NCBI GenBank assembly: GCA_034509735.1 | Contig: JACGWO010000005.1 | Location: forward strand, 40,392,479 to 40,456,478 | Origin: Sesamum alatum | Taxonomy: Eukaryota > Streptophyta > Magnoliopsida > Lamiales > Pedaliaceae | Length of the DNA: 64,000 nucleotides | Direction of reading: 5' to 3' | Shown: in pieces, positions 1-12,358 of the stretch | Layout: every line of letters begins with the position of its first letter | How positions within the stretch are numbered: position 1 is the stretch's first letter | Notes under the pieces: generated by a model | The model's database searches: none | What the model was told of the DNA's origin: nothing | What the model saw: the letters and a program-made list of their open reading frames with translations, nothing else | Position numbers and translations under genes: made by a program

Positions 1-99
1 GTCCCTAGACTTACCATAAGTAGATACTAAGCAATTCTATTTTCATGCAAGAACTGAACCACATAAAACTTACATGCAAGCCAAAAGATTAATAGTTAC

Positions 100-3000
100 C
101 TTTGCTGTGTTGAAAACTACATTTTTGCAGTCTGGTAGAATGCTAACAGACCATGCGGGCAGGTAATATGATGTATTTCGGAACACTACAGTTTTGTCAT
201 TTTTATCATCCATATTAGCAATAAAGGCAGCACAAGCTCCTGATGAATCTTCATAGACATCAACCTACAGAAAAGTGTGTATTCTGTAAATGATGAAAGA
301 ACTGATTGAAGAGAATATTAAACAACCATGAACCTGGAATGAAGTCAAACCCGGCATGTCTAAATGTAATAAGTAAAATGAGGTGTTCCTGAAATATGGG
401 CTATAATGAAGTCTATCCACACCCATTACAACCAATTGCATGTGCAGCTTTGGCGCAAAGTGAATTTAGCTCATATCTGAGTATCAGTTAGAAGTATATT
501 TAAGATTTTTACCCACCTCAAAGATTAAACATTTAGGAGATGCGCTTATTTGACAGATAGGTAACCTTTTACAAGTCCCTCCAATAAATTTCAAGTTTCT
601 GAACATTATTCTAAGTGATTGGTTCATATTCTTTAGCATCGAGGTATGCAAATTACTAAAGAGAACTGAAACTTTGATTTCATAACAGGCAATATCAGTT
701 GTCCTGATATTCATGAATACATCCTCAGGCCTTTGAAACCCTTGATGACACATTGAAAGCAAAACCAAGCCAATACACGTGAAAAAATTGGGGCTTAAAG
801 GCTAAAGGACCAGAGTTCACCTCTTGCGAGGGGCCTAGTGAGAGAGAGATTGGTTCTCCATTCAGCAGCGCATGCTCACATAACTTTATAGATGTATGAA
901 GCTCTTTAAGATGGCCCCATTTTGGACATCTTGCTAGTCCTGGTATTCACATAAGACATATTAGAGATAAACCAAGAAAGACGCTCGAAGAATTTATATT
1001 TGAACTGCAGCCCATTCAGTAGTTCAAATCAAGAATGTAAGGTACTAAAGAGAATGTCAAGATATACCATATTCGTCGATTGGTGCATCATAGTCATAAC
1101 TTGTGGTAATGAAGGGTCCACCTGAAGTGCGCCCAAAGTTTGTGCCACCATGATACTAAAAGGAAAAGAAGATTCAAGTAAAAAGAAGAGTAGCAAAATG
1201 CAATTTAACTGCTGACGAAGTTTATTTACTTCTGCTTTTTTCCATGGTAGATTGAGGGCTTGTTGGGGCCTATCCAGAAAAAGATCAAAGAAAGAACAAC
1301 ATACCATGTAATAGTTTTGTAGGCTTCCTCCTTTCTGGAAGAATCGAGCGACTGAAAAAGCAACATCTTCAGGAGGTCTGTGAGGATCACTTGCTCCAAA
1401 TGTTTTAAACCTGATATTTTCGGAAGCTGAAGGCATGAGTAGCAGCAGTCTTATTTGACTAATCACTATAACCCTTAACATTTTTACTAGATAGAACCAT
1501 TGAGGACTTAATACCATTCTGATTTCAACATGTAACATGAAATAACTTAAAATGAAAGGAAAAGATGTCAAGTTTGCCTCCCAAAAAGCCATGTACCCCA
1601 ACCCCCGTCGCCCCAAAACATCATTGGCCATTGATTTGACAGCCATTACTGGTAACTTAAAATCATCTTCAAATGTTTTCTTGGCAACTCCTTTTAGCTT
1701 TTCTTAAGTGCATTGAAGGGTCTATGCAACAAGCAAGTCTGATGGACAGACAAGAAATGCATAGGACTGCTTCAGAAGTTATAAACTAATAATATAAAGA
1801 TATAAGAGTCAAGATGAACGATCAACAATATAGATCGAAGTGCAGTGATGTAACATACCATCCAGGCCAGTTTTCTGTCCAAAATTTAGGCTTGTGTGGA
1901 GAGATTGGTTTGAAGGGGTCGCAGTAAAACGAATTGCACGTGTCAATCTAAAAGAAAGAAAATAGTGTTGGATCAACAGCAAGTCAAGCTAAGATCAAGA
2001 AAACACAGAAATTAGTAAAAGGTGAAACAAAGAGAAAAAAACAAGGTTTTCACTTATTTAGTAACGCAAATGCATCATGGAGAAGGATAACACCTAAGAA
2101 TTGTTAATTTAAGAAAGAGCAAAAAAAAAGTTGAAAGAGGGAGTTTTTATTTAAGAATGATGATATAGAGCATGATATATGGTGTAAATTCCACCTCGCT
2201 AGCAGCACCTCAAATTTCATTTTGATGTGATAGCTAGTGACCAAGCCAGTGAGAATTGGCAAAATTGATGAGTGCTTACCACAGTATCGGGAGGATCAAA
2301 CTGCTGGCACATAATCCAAGGTACACCAGTGTTCTGAGAAACAGCCATGTTAGCTGCCCAAAGAGCATACCTTTTTCCCCCTTCCCCATAAGCTGACTCA
2401 TAGAATCCATATTCATTTTCCACCTGCAGTTTGATAAATCAATAAGACAGAATGTATCAGATAACAGGCAATGAGAATTTCCTTCCGAAAAAAGAACTAA
2501 TGCAGAGGATCTGATTAAGTATTATCATCAGGGAGTTCAAAACTAACTCTCTGGCATTTATAGACTTCGACATGCTCTTTGCAAACCAAAATCAAGCTAA
2601 GTTTCAGCTTGCTTCTCAAACTGTTGAAACAGACCTGGTATGACTGATATAAACAGGTATATTTGAAACGGACCTGGTATGAATAGTTATTTGCAAATAT
2701 AGCAGTTATCTGGTACGAACTAATACTGTTTATGATTGTGATGCATTTCATTTTCAGATCAGGTTCTCAGGTAAAACTTCCATGTAGATATGCATCTCGT
2801 ATTTTGTGCTCTAGTCAACTTTAGATGTTTAAATTCGACCCTGATCCTCCAAGATACATCTTTTGGAGGAAAATGTAACAGTTAAGAAACCACTGAAATG
2901 AAAACAAGGAAGTTGTCTAATTACTGGGGACTAATTTAAGGTGGCAAACTTGAACTCCACAGACAGAAGAAGCTGCATTACTGATTGCTGATAAAAAACA

Positions 3001-4133
3001 TAGATCAGAGAAGGATTGCCAATTACATCAAAAGGAACATTGAACATAATATCCTGTATATGAGATCTGTGGCAGTAGACAAGATCACCAAGATATCTAT
3101 CTGAGATATGTCCATTGTATTGTCTAAAATACTTTTGAATTGTTAGGCAGTAACTTGCAAAATGATTAGAGAGAATTGATAATTCTTTCAAAGAGCAGAG
3201 ACTTGCCTGTGCCAAGATAATAGGACCTCCCTGTGATGCAAAAAGCTTCTCTTTCTTCATCATGCTCACAATGAATGTCATGAATTTCTTCATGTAATAC
3301 TGGAATTCCAACACCAAATCAAACAAGTAAAGCTTTAAAGACTTGCAGTGTTAATTTATTCGAATAGTAAATTCTGAAAAGAATTGAGTAAATGCATCGA
3401 AACCTTGAAAGGTTCACTATCAGTCCGAAAGACAGTTCCTGGAACGTAGTGCAACCAAACAGGGACGCCACTGCATAGACAATTAACTCAATAAAAGTGA
3501 TGAGAGTGGTGTAGCAACGCCTAGGCAAAAATCATATATGAATATGACAGACCCGAAATTCCATTCTGCAGCCACGAATGGGCCAATCCGAAGGATCATA
3601 TACATGCCAGCCTCCTGAACAATCTTGCAGAAGTTGAGCAGGTCATACCTTCCTCCAAAGTAGTACTAAATAATAAGAAAGGATGTGGAAGGAGAAGTTA
3701 GATAATGTTTATTTAGAGAGAAAGTATGAGTAGAGAGGTAAGTGAAGAGACATTGTCAGGGGAGAGTTCATGGCCATTCCAAAAGACATAAGTTTCAATG
3801 ACATCTACGCCTCCTTGCTTTGCTAATTGTACTAGGCCCGGCCACATCTGTATGTTAAGATTGAAAAGTAATCAGTAGGCATTGGCAGATGATGAAGTAG
3901 TGGTGGGAGATGTATGTATATGAGATAAAGAAAGGACTGACGGCGGGAACGCTGCGAGGGTAGTGAATGGCGGCGGAGATGAGAAGCTTGCGGTGGCCGT
4001 CGATGATGAGGGAACGAGTGTCGTAGCTGACATTGTAAGCAGCAGATGAGAAAGGGGGGAAGAGTGAGAGGAGAAGAAAGAGAAAGAGTGAGGAGACCAA
4101 ATAAGCAGAAGAAGAAGAAGAAGAGAAAGGCAT
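100..4133 (-). CDS. BGAL10: Beta-galactosidase, GH35, BGAL10-type (3' part missing)
   Basis: Likely an apoplastic GH35 beta-galactosidase acting on wall galactosides; in Arabidopsis BGAL10 trims xyloglucan. Eleven exons join in frame to 424 residues: 3942-4133, 3752-3847, 3553-3665, 3404-3470, 3207-3299, 2280-2423, 1859-1947, 1305-1410, 1068-1155, 821-939 and 100-264. The start at 4133 opens a hydrophobic signal peptide (about residues 1-31) followed by the GH35 N-terminus ([15 protein letters not shown]). The GH35 signature [14 protein letters not shown] spans residues 180-193, with acid/base Glu191, and the nucleophile is Glu260 in FWTENWPGW. All catalytic residues are intact. The family is usually about 740 residues, so the C-terminal beta domains lie beyond position 1. 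The BGAL10 assignment rests on overall resemblance ([22 protein letters not shown]) and is less certain than the family. Confidence 0.93.
2424..3206 (-). other. GC-AG intron 5 of the beta-galactosidase
   Basis: The exon ending ILAQ (3207) is followed by CAG|GCAAGT rather than GT. The exon at 2423 resumes with VENEYG after CTGCAG. Only this junction rebuilds the uninterrupted GH35 signature, so the intron uses a GC donor, with an otherwise near-consensus donor sequence as is usual for GC-AG introns. At 783 bases it is the longest intron visible in this gene. Confidence 0.85.
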
Positions 4134-4186
4134 TGGCGCAGGTGTGTCTGCTTTAGCTTAAGCTTCTCTTCAGTGCACTCATCCCC

Positions 4187-4193
4187 ATTTATA
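4187..4193 (-). promoter_or_regulatory. TATA box of the beta-galactosidase gene
   Basis: TATAAAT reads on the minus strand 54 bases upstream of the start codon at 4133. Initiation about 30 bases downstream would leave a 5' UTR of only some 25-30 bases. Confidence 0.5.
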
Positions 4194-4540
4194 CATACAT
4201 ATATACATACTACACTCTCTGCTCTTCTGTTGTATTAATATAAAAAGGTATTAATATTATTGTATTACTTCTTTAGCACTTTTTAGGTTTCGGTTAATTA
4301 CTTGCTAATAATAACAACTAATCATTTGTACCATTCACAATAAAGAGACTCTACGCAGACACCCCCACCCCCCTTCCCATCTTTATTGCTTAACTTCCTC
4401 ATATACCCTTTATTTATTTATTAGATATCCATTTGATATATCATCACTCACTGAAATTTTTAGGACAAATATTATAATAGTAAGATGAAAAGAAAAAGAA
4501 CAGAGAGAGAGACAGAAAGTGAAACAATTAAGGTGACAAG

Positions 4541-4579
<39 letters not shown>

Positions 4580-5358
4580 ATGTTAATTTAGGTTTTAGGA
4601 AAAATTAAAAAAGGTGTGATGTTGTAGGATTCGGTGGTTGGTTGGTGTGCCGCCATAGTCCATAGGATTGATTATGTACTTCATTTTCCTTTCAAAATCC
4701 TAATATTATATATTATATTATTATATTAAATATAAAGTAAAGGTAAGGTAAAAACAGAAAAATTCTTATGTTAAAGAATTTCAACATTAATAATTATGTA
4801 TTGGTATAACTAAAAATAGATAGATAGACATTATTGAATGGGATTGAGGTAAATGAAGATCGATTACAGCTCAGCTTGGTCTGGGACTGGGGAGTGGGGA
4901 CTACTACTGCTGCACAGTGCACACGACTACTGGAGGGTGTGTCGGCGAGTTAATTTACGTTGTCCGGCTCACGCTCACGCTCATGCTGACGCACCCCACC
5001 CCCCCCCCCCCCTCTCACGTTTACACGCAGCCCCTCTTTGCCTATTTATATTAATCATTCATATACATACATATATATATGCTGTCATGTTAGGTCATGT
5101 AATCAATGAAATCCAGCTTCCATGCAAGATATCCTGAAATGTGAGATGGGTGTAGGGCAGTTTATGAGAATGGATACTGATATTCAGGATTCCCCAACCG
5201 GCAAACACCAGCAATCAGCAATGGCAACACCGCCTCACTCCCATGTGCACCTAACCCTAATGACGACCCCACTATAAATTCAAAAACATTTAATAAATGC
5301 ATTCACGTTTTCTGGTTTTCTCTTCAGTTTAACTTTATTATTAACTATTCAGTATGGA

Positions 5359-5389
<31 letters not shown>

Positions 5390-5419
5390 CATCTTCTTAC
5401 AATACCATACATCATCATA
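4194..5419. other. Spacer between BGAL10 and UPF0426 genes
   Basis: This is the upstream region of the beta-galactosidase and the downstream region of the UPF0426 gene. It holds a (TA)n run at about 4546-4577, a poly-C run near 4996-5012 and, at 5358-5390, an (AAT)n run. Open frames here (4853-5137, 5354-5545) are low-complexity and match nothing I recognise. Confidence 0.6.
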
Positions 5420-7853
5420 TCATTCTATCTCTATCTCTTGTGGCCTTTCTTCTTCTCCTTCGTCTTCTTCTTCAGCATCCCTCTTCCTAATTTCTTCTGC
5501 CGTCATCCCAGAGGCTTCAACTGTTCTGCTCACCCACTCTTTTAATGGCTCTTCCTTTAAATCAAGCCGAAGAAGTCCTGCAAACATCCCTCCCACGAAT
5601 GCAACTGGCTCCTACAATATTTACACATGCATTAAATATCTGCACCCACAAGAAATATAACAACCACCTCATTCTCATCCGCATCAATATCCTCAAGTTT
5701 TCTTGACTCCCCATTTATTGAATTTGAGATTGATCAATTCTCAGATGTAGTCGTTTCCATTTTCAGAATACTTAATAAAAACAATACACTGATATGAGAC
5801 GGACACCTCTTTATCAAGATTAAAAGACGCAGCAGAAAATTCCATGTTATTTTTATGCTCTTCTTACACAACATATACCAAAAACCATAAATGAATTTGG
5901 GATTCCAAACTCTATGCAACAACGCAGATACAGCTGCAGATCCATCAATAAGTCAGTCACAATTTTGAGTTTTTGACAAGCACCGGGAAGTTTGTGAACA
6001 ACGACTCATGAGGTGAAAACCTTTTTTCACATGATGAGTATTAGCCAATTCAACAATAATACAATATAAAAGTGCTTTATCATTTGCAAGATCACCATCT
6101 CTTAACTATCAATTACTCCGCATTGTTGGAATGAATTTATGTTGTACTTGGATCGATGTATTTGAAACTAAAGATTTCAAATTCATAATAACAAATCCAG
6201 CCAGCCTGTTTCGATAATTAAATACTGCAAAGAATTTCAAATTCTTCAATTTCCATTTTGGACTATACACATGGTAATGGATTTCAAAGCCATTTAAGAT
6301 CAAATCAATTTAAAATCCATCCTCCAAATCCATTCCTCGAATCCAAATCATTCCATCCAAACATAACCTTCGATAACTGAAAATTCTTAAGACATAGGCA
6401 GCATATCATTATAGTGTATTCTGTCATTCTCAAATAACTGAAGTTCTTAAAGGCATAAGCAGCATATTATGACGGTATATTCTGGCGTTCTCTTTTCTCA
6501 CACAATTAATTTATATTCTCCTATTGTACCAGTTTTGATCTACAACCAGCTCAAACACCTTTGAAATAGTCTTCTAGAAATAAAGCACATAATCAAGTCT
6601 ATCAAGAGATTGGTGATTCACATCGCTGCAAGCATCTATAGATTAATTACTGTGATTAACTAATTCAGACTTTTATATTCCAAAACGGATTATAGTATGA
6701 TCTTAGGAGATCAAAGAATAGTAACTACCGCATTAGTAAACAAATCCATATCAGGCAACAGAAAGGATAATACTCTGTTAAGAACTCCAAATGGCAATAT
6801 GTTCAAGGAGCGATAACTGATAATGATGGGCAAAGGTCAGGTCCTATGACATGGTTCTCCAAGAGGGTCTCCATTCATCCATAGAAAGCAAGGGGTGATG
6901 GTGAAGGAATACCAATTTTGACAGCCACTTGATTTCTACCAATAGGTTCTGCAGTATTACAGTGACATAAGCCAGGAAAAACAGTTCATATATTTTCATT
7001 GGTTCATATAATAATGTGACTACAAGTCATTCAAGGATAACTTTCTAGCATTGTCACTGAAGTTAGATTATGTTGGGTAGACTCATACCCAGAAGACCTT
7101 CTTCTTTCCTCTTCTCATGTACAGTAGGGAAGGAGAATGGAGTCTGTAATACCCAACTATAAATAATTCTATTCTTGTTTGGTTGTATGGGAAAAGACTA
7201 AACGAAAGCATCTGTGACTGCATTGCTGGTGCGTGCTTTGTTGGGGATGGGGGCAAGTTTCAGAGCACACAATCTTTCCCTCATCTTCATATGAGGATAA
7301 TGTGTTTCCCAAAAGAATACGAGCCCAAATTTATGGAATCAATGAAATACATGAACTGCAGTGACTTCAAAGGAAGTTTACGCTCCTCATCTTCCCAACA
7401 TTAGCTTCAGACGCTGGATTTTCATATCCAAGGCAATAAATAGAATGAATTTAGGGAGTTGAGGTAGGCCAGATACTTAAATCAAGAGTAGGATTAATTA
7501 GATGAATATAAATAACAAGAAACCAAAGCATAATTCATACTCGACATCAGAAGAATTGACGTATAAAGTAAACGTAGAATGGGAAAAATGAAAAAAACAT
7601 AGAAAGTGATGCAACAGCAGAAGAGAAGTGACACAAATAAATAGTAGATTGATAGGTATACCTTGAGAGCCTCCTTGAGAATGGGTTCTTGGGTGAGATT
7701 GGGAATGGGAAGAAAAGCCCTCACCTCAGACCCACCAATTGAATGAGACTTAAAGGAATAAGGAGAGGAGACGAAGAGCTGCTTCCCTCGCAGAGCAGCC
7801 TTCCAACTGCACTGTGACTGAGGAGCAGAAAAGGGAAGCGTAAGTAGAGCCAT
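5420..7853 (-). CDS. UPF0426 family chloroplast protein (At1g28150-like)
   Basis: Two exons of 192 bases each, 7662-7853 and 5420-5611, join in phase to a 127-residue protein. Exon 1 begins MALLTLPFSAPQ and is rich in Ser, Arg and Lys, as a plastid transit peptide would be. The conserved core crosses the splice site: PILKEALK, then EPVAFVGGMFAGLLRLDLKE and PLKEWVSRTVEASGM. The tail is acidic and lysine-rich (RDAEEEDEGEEE). This core matches what I recall of the plant UPF0426 family, whose function is unknown. The donor is AAG|GTATAC and the acceptor TTGTAG|GAG. The intron is about 2.05 kb, far longer than the exons, and I see no further exon in it. Family confidence is high; plastid location is inferred. 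Confidence 0.85.
5612..7661 (-). other. Long intron of the UPF0426 gene
   Basis: AT-rich sequence of 2,050 bases. Short open frames on both strands (for example 7183-7404 plus) have no recognisable domain. I see no clear transposon ends. Confidence 0.6.
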
Positions 7854-8048
7854 CGCTTCGCTTGTGGAAGAAAATGGAATCCCCTCCTCTCCCTCCTCAA
7901 GTCAGACCGACTTTCCCCATCTCCTCCAGTTTCATCTTGGTCTCAAATACAATTTACAAGTCGCTCTTTACATGTTTAACGACTTTGACTCGGAATACTT
8001 TTGCATCACCATATATTCACTTTATGTTACACTTTTCAATTTCTTTTT

Positions 8049-9325
8049 AAGTTTAACTATACTTAAACCTCTTCTGAAAATGCCAAATTATAATTTTTTC
8101 TAAAAGATTTTTAAAATATACTTACACCTCTTCCAAAAAAATTCATTTACACTTAAGCCCCTTCCATTAGGATTTGGATGAAAAATGCTAACATCAAAAA
8201 AAAAAAAAAAAAAAAAAAAAAACATAAATTTTTGATTTTATCCCTCATTCAACATTCCCCTATATTTGTACTTGTAAAAAGATAAATGTTATATATATAA
8301 AATCAAAAGAGTGTAACTGTAATAAATATTGCTCTCAAATTATAGTTGATGTGAGCTAGAATAGCTCGTTCTTGGGTAGAGATCTTGGACTAGAGTGGAG
8401 TGGACTTCGATTTCTACAAATTGGAAAAAATGACTTGCAAATAGACACTCTGACGCTCAAGTCAGTAAGTAGTTATGAAAGAATAAAATTGAATGTAATG
8501 CGAAAATAATAGGAATTCGTGTAAAATGAGCATGAAGTTGCTTAGTGTAAATTGAGAGAAGAATTCGAGAGCTTAGAGTGTTAGAAAAATGTTACTGAAT
8601 CAACCAATGGGGCTGTTATTTATAGAGGAAGTTCTTTGAGTAGGAAGGACTTCTGAAGGTTTGGACTCTCGGAGGATCAGTTACCAACCTCTCTAAAGTC
8701 CAGCAGGAGATGACCTCCTAAAAGATAGGATAATCATTATTCAGACTTCTCATCAAGGTAGGGCCTCCCCTTTTGTGGGCCTTTCATTTGGGGGCCTGGT
8801 GGGGGGCCCACTTCTTATGGGGTTCGTCTTGAATTTCTCCGGAGGCCCTGATATGCTCCTTCTCCTGGGTTGGATCAAGGTTTTCCTTAGGCCGTATCAA
8901 GGGATAGTTGGGCATTCATATTGGGCTTAGGAGTCTCCCTTTGATCTCCAATAGACCTCTTCAGCATCTGGGCATTGTGTTTGAGCCAAACAATTTAACA
9001 CATACCAATAGTCATTGGATAAAAAGTAGTCATAGATGAAAAAATTAGTCAATTTTTTTATGTTCTTTTAACTTCCTATATGTAGAGTGAGGTTAACACC
9101 ATTGTTGCACCTGTATCTTAAAAATGCCTTGTTCAAGTACTTTAAAAAATATATGCAATAATAATGTTCATCTCACCTCATATATATGAAGTAAACACCA
9201 TTTGAAAGGATTAAGGAGGTCATGTGTAAACGGTGAACTTTAAGGGGGTGTAAGTGTGATTTCAAAAAAAATTTGGAGCAAAGTGTAATTAGCATTTTCA
9301 GAGAAAATTTAAGTGTAATTAACCC
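8049..9325. repeat. Degenerate inverted-repeat (Mutator-type) element
   Basis: The left end (about 8049-8190: AAGTTTAACTATACTTAAAC..., then TGAAAATGCC) is an imperfect inverse of the right end (about 9180-9325: TTTTCAGAG..., TAAGTGTAATTAACCC). Both ends resemble the termini of the well-defined MITE at 47679-48177. The 800-base middle contains a poly-A run (8196-8222) and a stretch near 8610-8640 with the inverse of a TATAAATAAC-type box. No coding capacity is visible. I could not define a clean target duplication, so the outer limits are approximate. Confidence 0.5.
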
Positions 9326-12067
9326 TTCATTTTATGACAAGAAAAAAAAGAAGAAAGAAAAAAAAAGGCCGCTTCCCCTCCAAAGAAAATTACTTGGTAT
9401 ATAATAAAAAAAAAGAAAATAAAAAAAACTATCGAACTTACGCATCATGATCATCATTATTTGTTTCACAAATCGTGATGCCACCCTCAAATATTTTTCT
9501 GAAGCCCAAAAGTAAGGAGATCGGACCCCACCAAGAAACCCAAAAGCCCTAGCCCTCTATTAACTCATGAGCAAGGTATCAAATCAACAGCTTGTTTACT
9601 TTTACAAACTTGGGAGGTCCAAAAGCGAGCCCAATGCAACAAGACGACTCAACGTTCAGCACGGATGACACATCACATGTATTTATGATATCATAACACT
9701 TATTGTATCAAAATTTCACCAACAAACGCCTCTTAGATTGTCGTCGATTGAACTGGTCGCAGCAAGCAAAATAGAACATACTGAAATCGGACTTACAAGA
9801 GTCATTCAAACAGTTATAACTTTTTCAAAATAAGTCCAATTGCAATCTTTTTTTTTTTTGTTAGTTAGCTTATTCACACAGCTTTTAACGGTGTATCACA
9901 AGCTCCAACTACTTCCAGGATTCACTGTCCAGTGACCTATAAATAGAGGTCATTATGCAGTCATAATGATAACAAGTATCTCTCACTCTCACTTGTATTT
10001 CCCTTTCGGTTTTCAGTTACCTTTTAGCACATTTTTTGCACTCCACATGGACTTTATAACTTTGTCATCATATTTACCATTGTTCCACTACAATTCGAGT
10101 TTCCAAATCTTTCATCTCTTAAAATAGTTTACCGACTTAAGTATCGTAATGCTAACCCCTATTTTGCAGTTTAATCCTCATTTGATCTTAGGATTCATTA
10201 AAGTTCTTTCGGTCATTGTTGTACTATAGACTCCAATACGCATAAAAGCAGTCAAGTTTGATTGAAGATGTTCGCACAGTGGGAGTGGGATTGGTTAGTG
10301 GTTTTGCATGAACATGTACTCCTACATCAATGTCTATGTAATTGCATTAATTTGAGGATAGTAGTTAGGAGGAGTAGTGTCTTTGATAAGAAGAAAGAGA
10401 AATAACAGTGACAAGAAAAGCAGTCAAAAAGCCTTGTTGAATCTATTATGACATACAAGTCACCATGCAGTTACCTGGCTCATCCATGGCCATTCATTAA
10501 TGAGCATGATGATGAGTATTAATTAATTAGCAGTTTGGAGGTGATATATATGTATATGTGAAATTGAAGAATTGCAAGTTGGGGGAACCTTTTATCGATC
10601 CAGGTCACCAATCACCACCACAAATTCTGGCTTCAACAAAGAGAAACAACAATTTTATATAAAGAGGACAATAGGAATCAAATACTAATACTAGTTTAAA
10701 GGGTAAGAAGGGGTGGGTCTCTAATCCTCCTCGAGCTCTAAAAAATTAATGGTCAAAGCAAAATGGCAGGGTTGGGTCTTGCGGGTGAAACAATTAATAC
10801 ACTATTATTCCAACTTGAGAAGTGGGTACAAATACATTCATATATATAAAAAAATTATAAGTCAAATCTCTTCTTCACCCTCACCTTCTTTATACATATA
10901 TATATATATATGTTCATTCATGTGATGTGGAAGTAGCTCTTCATTAATTTAGACAAGCTGACAAACACATACACCACCAATACAATACAATACCATCCTA
11001 TTCTTTTCTCTTACAAAAGTTGATTTTTGGAAGCACTACCAATGTCTCTTCTATACCTATTCTTTATATATATATATATATATATATATGAAGGTTATTA
11101 ATTGATTCCACATTAATGTTCACAAGCAGTTGCAACATCATCAAAAATAGTATTATATATGATTGCTTTGTCTCTCACTCCCTCCTCAACATTACAGTAG
11201 TGAGTACACACTCCATCCTAATTGAGTTGCTGCTGTGGCTGTGTTGCCACTTGTCATTCTACCTACACACAATATCACTTATTGCTAGCTTCAGCTTCAG
11301 GTACAATATCACACTTGATGCATCTTATTTTTGCTTTATTACTACTTCCACATGTACTTATTCTCTGCTCCTATTCCTATACTGTGTGATCTGTGTTTGT
11401 TACCTATATATATATATTGTATGCAAACTTGTCAACCTCAAAAACTAGCTAGTCTTTCATATATCTTCCCATGTTATAGTACTCTACTTTCAACTGAAAT
11501 ACACATATCATGTATGTATATATACTTGGATTTCAAGTCAAAATTTATTTGGATTATATATGAAACGACGTAAATTAGACATCCATCAGTACTGTGAATA
11601 TGTTATTATGCGGCAGAGATGTAAGAAGCGGAGCAGCCCGTTAATTGCCCTTCTTGCATATATATAATAACATAAAATATGCTTGAGTAAAGGTGTAACT
11701 GGAAACAGGGGTATCACAACTAACACAAAATAAGAAATATATCTACCACATCTATTACATATAGATTATATGTAGTGGAAACTCGAAGTTGCAAGGCTGA
11801 AAATAACACAACCCCCCATTTTTTCTATGAACATCAATTATTAATATGTACATTAGAATAACTTGCGCTGCTACGCATTCCAGACGTGGTGTGACAGATA
11901 TATATCTTGATAGTGAGTCAACGAAGCCTATTTCCCAATTACTCCACTCTTTTTCTTATTTTTTTAGAAATTTTAGACTTGTTAACAACATCTATATGTT
12001 TCTTCTCCAGGTTTGTTTTTGTTTCTTCTGTCTGTCTTGAGCCTATCTACTGCAGTGCATATAGAAG
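9326..12067. other. Spacer upstream of the P450 pseudogene
   Basis: No gene is supported. At about 9936 the sequence CTATAAATAGAGG, preceded by a compact upstream region and followed by CT-rich sequence, looks like a promoter or an LTR fragment, but I found no paired repeat. (TA)n tracts occur at about 10893-10912 and 11068-11090. The open frames at 11116-11573 are low-complexity. Confidence 0.5.
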
Positions 12068-12326
12068 ATGACAGAAGAAAATCTTGGCACAACATGGCTG
12101 TATATTCTCTGCAGCTCCCTGTTGCTCATTCTGTTTCTCGCCAACTTTTTTCATAAGAAGAAGAAGAAAACTTTCTCAGCAACAACTAAGTTACCTCCTG
12201 GAAGAAGAGGTTGGCCTATAGTCGGTGATAGCATCAATTGGTATAATGTTGTTGCGGGTTCTCATCCCCCGAGTTTTGTTGAGCAACAAGTTCAAAGGTA
12301 CACAACTTTCACTCTTCACATCCATC

Positions 12327-12358
<32 letters not shown>

